A DNA stretch of 64,000 bases from JABMMZ01 sp040386935 (lineage in GTDB: Bacteria > Bacteroidota > Bacteroidia > NS11-12g > UBA955): positions 19,725-83,724 of the forward strand of contig JAZKEQ010000026.1 of assembly GCA_040386935.1 (NCBI GenBank), read 5' to 3'. Below the pieces are notes generated by a model. The model had not been told where the DNA came from. It made no database searches and worked only from the letters and a program-made list of their open reading frames with translations. Below, in pieces: positions 60,073-64,000 of the stretch (the first letter of the stretch is position 1; each line of letters opens with the position of its first letter). The position numbers and the translations under genes were made by a program.

Positions 60073-62451
60073 TCAAACTAAACCAATAAACTCTCCAACA
60101 ACTACAAATCCGTCTTCATCTTGAATTATAATATTTTCATATTCAATATTTTCAGGCTTTAGTATAATTTTTTCATGCTTCCATTCTCCAGTTGTTTTAT
60201 CGAAGACTTTTTCACTTGAATATTTCTTTATTGAATAACTTCCTTCATTTTCCGAATCGTATACATCATTGTGCTGCACTAATACAATTTTATTCTGCCT
60301 AGAACCTACAACATTTGCTCTGAAAACACACAAGTCACCATCTTTAATTTTGGGTAACATTGAATTTCCTTTAGCACGTACGATGTACATACTTTTATTT
60401 AATTTACCTACACCTTCTACTTTTATCCATCCTTCCTCTTCTACAGATTGCCATTCACCAAATTTGCCACAGGCCGCTTTTAATGAATATAAAGGCAAAT
60501 AATCAAGATACTTCACATCGTCATTCACTTCTGCCTCTATTCTTTCTGATATAGGCATCGATATTATTTTACCCTCTTGAACGACTGAACTTTCAAGAAG
60601 GGAAGAAAAATGATTTGACAACTCTTTATCACAACAATATATATAACAACCTTTCATCCCTCTAGTCATCAAAGTTCTATAGGTGTTCTTTATAATATTG
60701 TCAGCGATTTTTAATGCACTGTCTCTATCTTCTTTTAATTGTTTCTTTATACCCATAATAGACCTATCATTCGAAGACCTTTTCAAAACATCCGTTACGA
60801 CTTTTCTTTTTGAAGGCTCAAAGCGTAGGTCATTACCTATAATTACGCCCACATAATCAAGTTCTAGGCCTTGACAAGTATGTATACATCCTATTTCATT
60901 TACAGAATTCTCACCTATAATCCATGTACTACCATCGTTTTGCAAATTCCATTTCATCCCAAAATTATATTGAGGAATAATGATATCATTCACCAAGTTG
61001 TTTTTTTTACTTTTCCAGTCCCAACAGTAACCCGCGACAAGCCTCGATTTATTATTTATTTTATTTTTCTCAACAATCGCTTTTCTTAATTCGTTAGGGT
61101 CATCAAAAACTTTAAAATCGAAATCGTATTTTGTAAGCGTTATGTTTGCGGTTTCTCGAATTTGAATGGTATTATCAATCCACGATAAAAAAGCATCGGA
61201 GCCATTACATCTAAATTGTGATTGCAATTTCAATGATTTCACAACTGCTCCTTCTGATTTTACTAGCTTTTCAATATAGGCTTTACTTCCTATATCTTTT
61301 ATATGTATTTGTTGATTATCATCAACAAAAAATATTGAGAACTTGGAAGCATTTAAAATTTCCAAGATTTGATTCTCCCCAAGGTTTTGGTACAGGCCAC
61401 TTTTATAATTTAATCTGTGCGCTTCATCAACTAAAAGTGCGTCAAACGCATTAGACTCCACATCAATAAAAGCACCAGTACCTCCAAATAGATTGTTTAT
61501 CTCTGTCTTTTTTTTAGCTCCTGATAGCTTAACTGAATAAACTTCTCTGGGAGCTGCGTTTTTGGATATATACTTTGCCAACAAACCTTCGTTTGTCAAC
61601 TTGACAAGTAAATTTATAGCTACAACACTTTTGCCGGTGCCGGGTCCTCCTTCGACAATTAAAACTTGTTTCTTGTCTGGCTTAGCTTTTCTTGCCATTG
61701 CTAATGCACTTTCTAAAACAACTTTTTGATCATCTATCATCACAAACTCATCATTCCCTTCTAGCATGGAAACCAAACTATCGGCTAATTGTTTTGAAGG
61801 TCTGAATCGTCCATTTTCAATGCGGTACAAAATATCTTTACTATCGCCATATTTGATAATTTTTTTAATGAACTCACGCAGTTTTATTGCATCAGGTTTT
61901 AAAAAAATGGGGGCTTTTTTAATATGCTCTGAATAAAAAGAATTTGTAATAATGTTATCTGGAGGATAGTTGTGCAAATAAGCACAAGGTACTAAATTTA
62001 TACCTTCTTCTTGTACAGTTGAATTGAAATTTTGTATCATTGAAGCATATGACCAAGCTTGATAGGAAGGGTGGGCCGTTTTAGCTTCTCCGTGTTGAAA
62101 CCAAGTTTTAATGATTGCATCTTCATTTGTTAAAGATGCTTTTGACCATTGTTTTAGTTCAATTATAACTACCTGCTCTTTGTTATCTTGGTTATTACCT
62201 GCTATAATAAAGTCAATCCTATTTGAAGTGAGTGGAATTTGAAATTCTATAGAGACTTTAGCATCTTTAGGAATTTCATCATCTGAAAGAACTGAATTCA
62301 TATACATCATGGAGTTTTGCCATGCCAGAACTTCATTCTTTGATGTATATCTCCCCAATTTTGTATAATAAGCTGTATGAATAATATCACTTATATTATT
62401 TGATAGTACATCACCTAAAAAACCTGTTTTATCAGATTGGTAGACTATCAT
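60073..62451 (-). CDS. Nuclease-DUF2075 helicase-S24 peptidase fusion protein
   Basis: A 792-residue multidomain protein. Residues about 60-160 contain a PD-(D/E)XK-like nuclease pattern (D80 in NRIDF, E98 and K100 in IIELKQW). Residues about 255-610 form a DUF2075/Schlafen group III-type superfamily 1 helicase: Walker A GGPGTGKS (268-275), DEAH (342-345), FFVDDNQQ, QFRC (412-415), HTCQGLE (524-530) and TLMTRGMKG (594-601). Residues about 650-792 are an S24 domain: LKAACGKFG with C661-G662 as a possible cleavage site, S697 in AKGNSML and K742/K743 in SIKKYS. A MazG-like gene overlaps its start by 4 bp. A role in defence or DNA-damage response is inferred. Confidence 0.85.
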   Translation of the reverse strand: MIVYQSDKTGFLGDVLSNNISDIIHTAYYTKLGRYTSKNEVLAWQNSMMYMNSVLSDDEIPKDAKVSIEFQIPLTSNRIDFIIAGNNQDNKEQVVIIELKQWSKASLTNEDAIIKTWFQHGEAKTAHPSYQAWSYASMIQNFNSTVQEEGINLVPCAYLHNYPPDNIITNSFYSEHIKKAPIFLKPDAIKLREFIKKIIKYGDSKDILYRIENGRFRPSKQLADSLVSMLEGNDEFVMIDDQKVVLESALAMARKAKPDKKQVLIVEGGPGTGKSVVAINLLVKLTNEGLLAKYISKNAAPREVYSVKLSGAKKKTEINNLFGGTGAFIDVESNAFDALLVDEAHRLNYKSGLYQNLGENQILEILNASKFSIFFVDDNQQIHIKDIGSKAYIEKLVKSEGAVVKSLKLQSQFRCNGSDAFLSWIDNTIQIRETANITLTKYDFDFKVFDDPNELRKAIVEKNKINNKSRLVAGYCWDWKSKKNNLVNDIIIPQYNFGMKWNLQNDGSTWIIGENSVNEIGCIHTCQGLELDYVGVIIGNDLRFEPSKRKVVTDVLKRSSNDRSIMGIKKQLKEDRDSALKIADNIIKNTYRTLMTRGMKGCYIYCCDKELSNHFSSLLESSVVQEGKIISMPISERIEAEVNDDVKYLDYLPLYSLKAACGKFGEWQSVEEEGWIKVEGVGKLNKSMYIVRAKGNSMLPKIKDGDLCVFRANVVGSRQNKIVLVQHNDVYDSENEGSYSIKKYSSEKVFDKTTGEWKHEKIILKPENIEYENIIIQDEDGFVVVGEFIGLV

Positions 62452-62777
62452 AGATCAGTATATTTTTTAGCAGAACCTTTTGCTTTGTCGATTGGATATT
62501 TTTCTCCATTTGTTTTGATTTTGTCTAAAACAATTTCCTTAACATCTAATCCATATTTATCCGCTAGCAAAAATGCAAATGAAAAAATATCGGCAAGTTC
62601 CTCTTTTACTTTTTCGGTATTAGCATCCTCTGCTTTCTTCCAAAGAAATAATTCTAAAAGTTCAGCAGATTCAATACTGATAGCCAATGCCAAATCTTTT
62701 GGATTGTGAAATTGCTCCCAATCTCTTTCATTTCTAAATTTCAAAAGAGCTTGTATTATTTCTTCGCTTTCTTTCAT
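62448..62777 (-). CDS. MazG-like nucleotide pyrophosphohydrolase
   Basis: A 109-residue all-alpha NTP pyrophosphatase of the MazG-like/dCTPase type. Metal-ligand motifs are ESAE (36-39) and ELAD (60-63; ExxD), with the typical opening LLKFRNERDWEQFHNPKDLA and the closing NGEKYPIDKAKGSAKKY. It hydrolyses (d)NTPs to NMP and pyrophosphate in this family. It is the first gene of the two-gene unit with the helicase fusion (ATGA overlap at 62448-62451), so the two proteins should be made together. Confidence 0.92.
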   Translation of the reverse strand: MKESEEIIQALLKFRNERDWEQFHNPKDLALAISIESAELLELFLWKKAEDANTEKVKEELADIFSFAFLLADKYGLDVKEIVLDKIKTNGEKYPIDKAKGSAKKYTDL

Positions 62778-63142
62778 TTTTAATATAATTTAAAAGTTGC
62801 TAGTGTTTTTTAGGTTGCTTGTAACGTATTTATATAAGGAGATTTTTTCCTAAAACTTTTTCCAATCTGTGCATATTTGGGTGGATTGGAGAAGGTTTTT
62901 TACTTCCTGTATTCATTCGCAATATACCAATATTTCCTATTGCCATTCTAATTTTTTACCAAATCCTACAATTCCACTAATAAATCCACTGGTTTTTGTA
63001 AACATAGCCGTTATATTATTCCCGAAAATTGAACTCGGGTTCGAAATATTTAGACTGCGATGCGCTCAATAGCGAACCCAGTTATTGCGATACCTTTACC
63101 GTATGCTTGTTGCAAAAAGTTTAAATGAATTTTAAAATTTCG
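62778..63142. other. Gap with no supported gene; contains GCTTGTAAC
   Basis: This stretch has no convincing frame. GCTTGTAAC (62817-62825) is the exact inverse of GTTACAAGC at 60030-60038, so a 9-bp inverted repeat brackets the helicase operon. CCCGAAAATTGAACTCGGG (about 63022-63040) is a small palindrome. Confidence 0.4.
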
Positions 63143-63150
63143 TACATTTG
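63143..63150 (+). promoter_or_regulatory. -7 box in front of hairpin repeat copy B
   Basis: TACATTTG fits TAnnTTTG and directly precedes the hairpin repeat. There is no TTG at 18-20 bp. If used, transcription would begin in the hairpin and read into the lipoprotein gene at 63224. Confidence 0.45.
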
Positions 63151-63151
63151 T

Positions 63152-63206
63152 TTGTTGTTGGTGACCAACTCACAGGCAAATCTGAACACCAACAACGGCA
63201 GAAAGC
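63152..63206 (+). repeat. Hairpin repeat GTTGTTGGTG...CACCAACAAC-GGCAGAAAGC, copy B
   Basis: A perfect 10-bp stem, GTTGTTGGTG (63154-63163) with CACCAACAAC (63187-63196), a 23-nt loop and then GGCAGAAAGC (63197-63206). Stem and tail match copy A at 6151-6198; the loops differ. It ends 17 bp before the lipoprotein ATG. Confidence 0.72.
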
Positions 63207-63223
63207 GCCAACTATGGCCAAAT

Positions 63224-63658
63224 ATGATAAGTAAGTATATTTTAATCATTGTTTCTATATTAAGTGCAGGATGTAGTTTTGCACCGGGAAGCTATCCTCA
63301 TGTTGAGGAATTTAAAATACATTCAACTGATGCTAATCTTGTTGAAGCCGTAAAACGATTCAAGATGGATAATAGAGAATATACTGTTCCGGATTCTATA
63401 CAGTTAGTAGATGAGCGCAAGGGGCATTGGTACCATGTGTATTTTTACTATCCTGCGGAGGATCAAATAGTTTATGCCTGGATTCGGTCTACAGATAATG
63501 ATCAATCAACTTTTGCCCTTGTTAGTATAAGCCAAGGCACCAAACTTGGAAATTGGAAAAACATCAATAAAGATTTTGATGACGATGAGAATGTAGCGCA
63601 AATCACCAAGTTCGAAGAGCGGATACTTAATAGGATTAAAATATATTTAACTAAATAA
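63224..63658 (+). CDS. Short lipoprotein of unknown function
   Basis: A 144-residue exported lipoprotein (YILIIVSILSAGC). The mature part has a compact alpha/beta domain (EEFKIHSTDANLVEAVKRFK, GHWYHVYFYYPAEDQIVYAW, NENVAQ-like acidic loop, TKFEERILNRIKIYLTK). I do not recognise the family. The ATG at 63224 is preferred because a longer frame from 63125 would translate the hairpin repeat. It is followed by another lipoprotein-like gene. Confidence 0.7.
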   Translation: MISKYILIIVSILSAGCSFAPGSYPHVEEFKIHSTDANLVEAVKRFKMDNREYTVPDSIQLVDERKGHWYHVYFYYPAEDQIVYAWIRSTDNDQSTFALVSISQGTKLGNWKNINKDFDDDENVAQITKFEERILNRIKIYLTK

Positions 63659-63756
63659 AATAATTTTGACATTATGTTTAATTCTATCTATATACTCAGG
63701 AACAAAATAATATGGTGTATATTCGATTTTGTTGTAAAATTCAACAGTGTCAAAAT

Positions 63757-64000
63757 ATGAAATGGTATTTAATTGTTTTATTAATTTTTATTGACTGCAA
63801 ACCCAAGAAGATACTACCTTGTAGCTTCATTATCAGCGAATGGAAAAGCAGTTTTGGGGCAATTCAAATTGATTCAGTCTATTTATTAAGGAGTCGTTTA
63901 AACAAAAATACATGTCGTGAATATCTTCCGGCATCTGAATATCTCGGATTAGTTGGGGAAAAGGACACTATTATTATTTTTGACATTTGTCAGCACCCTG
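63757..64000 (+). CDS. Lipoprotein-like protein, N-terminal part (runs off the window)
   Basis: An open frame from ATG at 63757 continues past the end of the window (81 residues visible). It starts MKWYLIVLLIFIDC, a short lipoprotein-type signal with Cys14, followed by a mature part with regular strands (GAIQIDSVYLLRSRLN, GLVGEKDTIIIFDICQ). No family is recognised. It follows the preceding lipoprotein gene after about 100 bp. Confidence 0.6.
   Translation, partial: MKWYLIVLLIFIDCKPKKILPCSFIISEWKSSFGAIQIDSVYLLRSRLNKNTCREYLPASEYLGLVGEKDTIIIFDICQHP

Noticed and set aside
62448..62777. MazG-like plus helicase as a classical mazEF toxin-antitoxin unit
   Set aside because: The small protein is a pyrophosphohydrolase of MazG type, not MazE/MazF; there is no MazF-like fold.
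63031..63045. tRNA-like text GGGTTCGAAAT
   Set aside because: Only a T-loop-like string; no acceptor or anticodon stems can be drawn around it.

Overview
The window is a piece of a Bacteroidota chromosome, probably from the Chitinophagales/Sphingobacteriales side of the phylum. This rests on type IX secretion (T9SS) cargo with type A and type B C-terminal sorting domains, a PorT homologue next to ubiE, a Tgt without its zinc cysteines, families typical of the phylum (DUF2911, bTHX, CCC-motif membrane protein, split transketolase), and promoters of the form TTG-N19-TAnnTTTG. No rRNA, tRNA, CRISPR array or complete insertion sequence was recognised.

Layout. 1-4.6 kb: end of a proline dehydrogenase, engB, and a tight rightward operon ubiE-porT-tgt-LptF/G permease. 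4.6-11.1 kb: mltG, a lipoprotein, a Gly/Cys-rich membrane protein with a TPR partner, then rfbC and tryptophan 2,3-dioxygenase, framed by two inverted copies of a palindromic repeat, one split by a foldback insert. 11.1-17.9 kb: secreted proteins (M28 lipoprotein peptidase, M1 aminopeptidase, a PKD protein, a gingipain-like protein), three of them T9SS type A cargo. 17.9-29.4 kb: fabI, a split transketolase with a VWA gene between its halves, a PIG-L deacetylase, a 40-residue membrane protein coupled to a sodium:solute symporter, a DUF2911 protein, a SlyD-like isomerase and an MtfA-like membrane peptidase. 29.4-46.1 kb: topoisomerase IV (parE-parC), lipoproteins, a prenyl synthase, RNase R, tag, small conserved genes, an FKBP lipoprotein and bTHX. 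46.2-55.6 kb: a LytS-type sensor kinase, an 1851-residue PKD adhesin with a type B sorting signal and a LytTR regulator in a row, suggesting a dedicated surface-protein control locus. 55.6-59.6 kb: DinB/WYL pair, a membrane protein and a TPR protein ending in a histidine-kinase dimerisation domain without an ATPase domain.

59.6-64 kb looks accessory. A two-gene operon encodes a MazG-like pyrophosphohydrolase overlapping by 4 bp a 792-residue protein that joins a PD-(D/E)XK-like nuclease domain, a DUF2075/Schlafen-type helicase and a C-terminal S24 (LexA/UmuD-like) peptidase domain with a Cys-Gly site. It is flanked by structured intergenic repeats and followed by short lipoprotein genes behind a hairpin repeat also found at 6.15 kb. 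It is the best candidate here for an undescribed defence or stress-response system. All calls come from reading the sequence; no database search was run.
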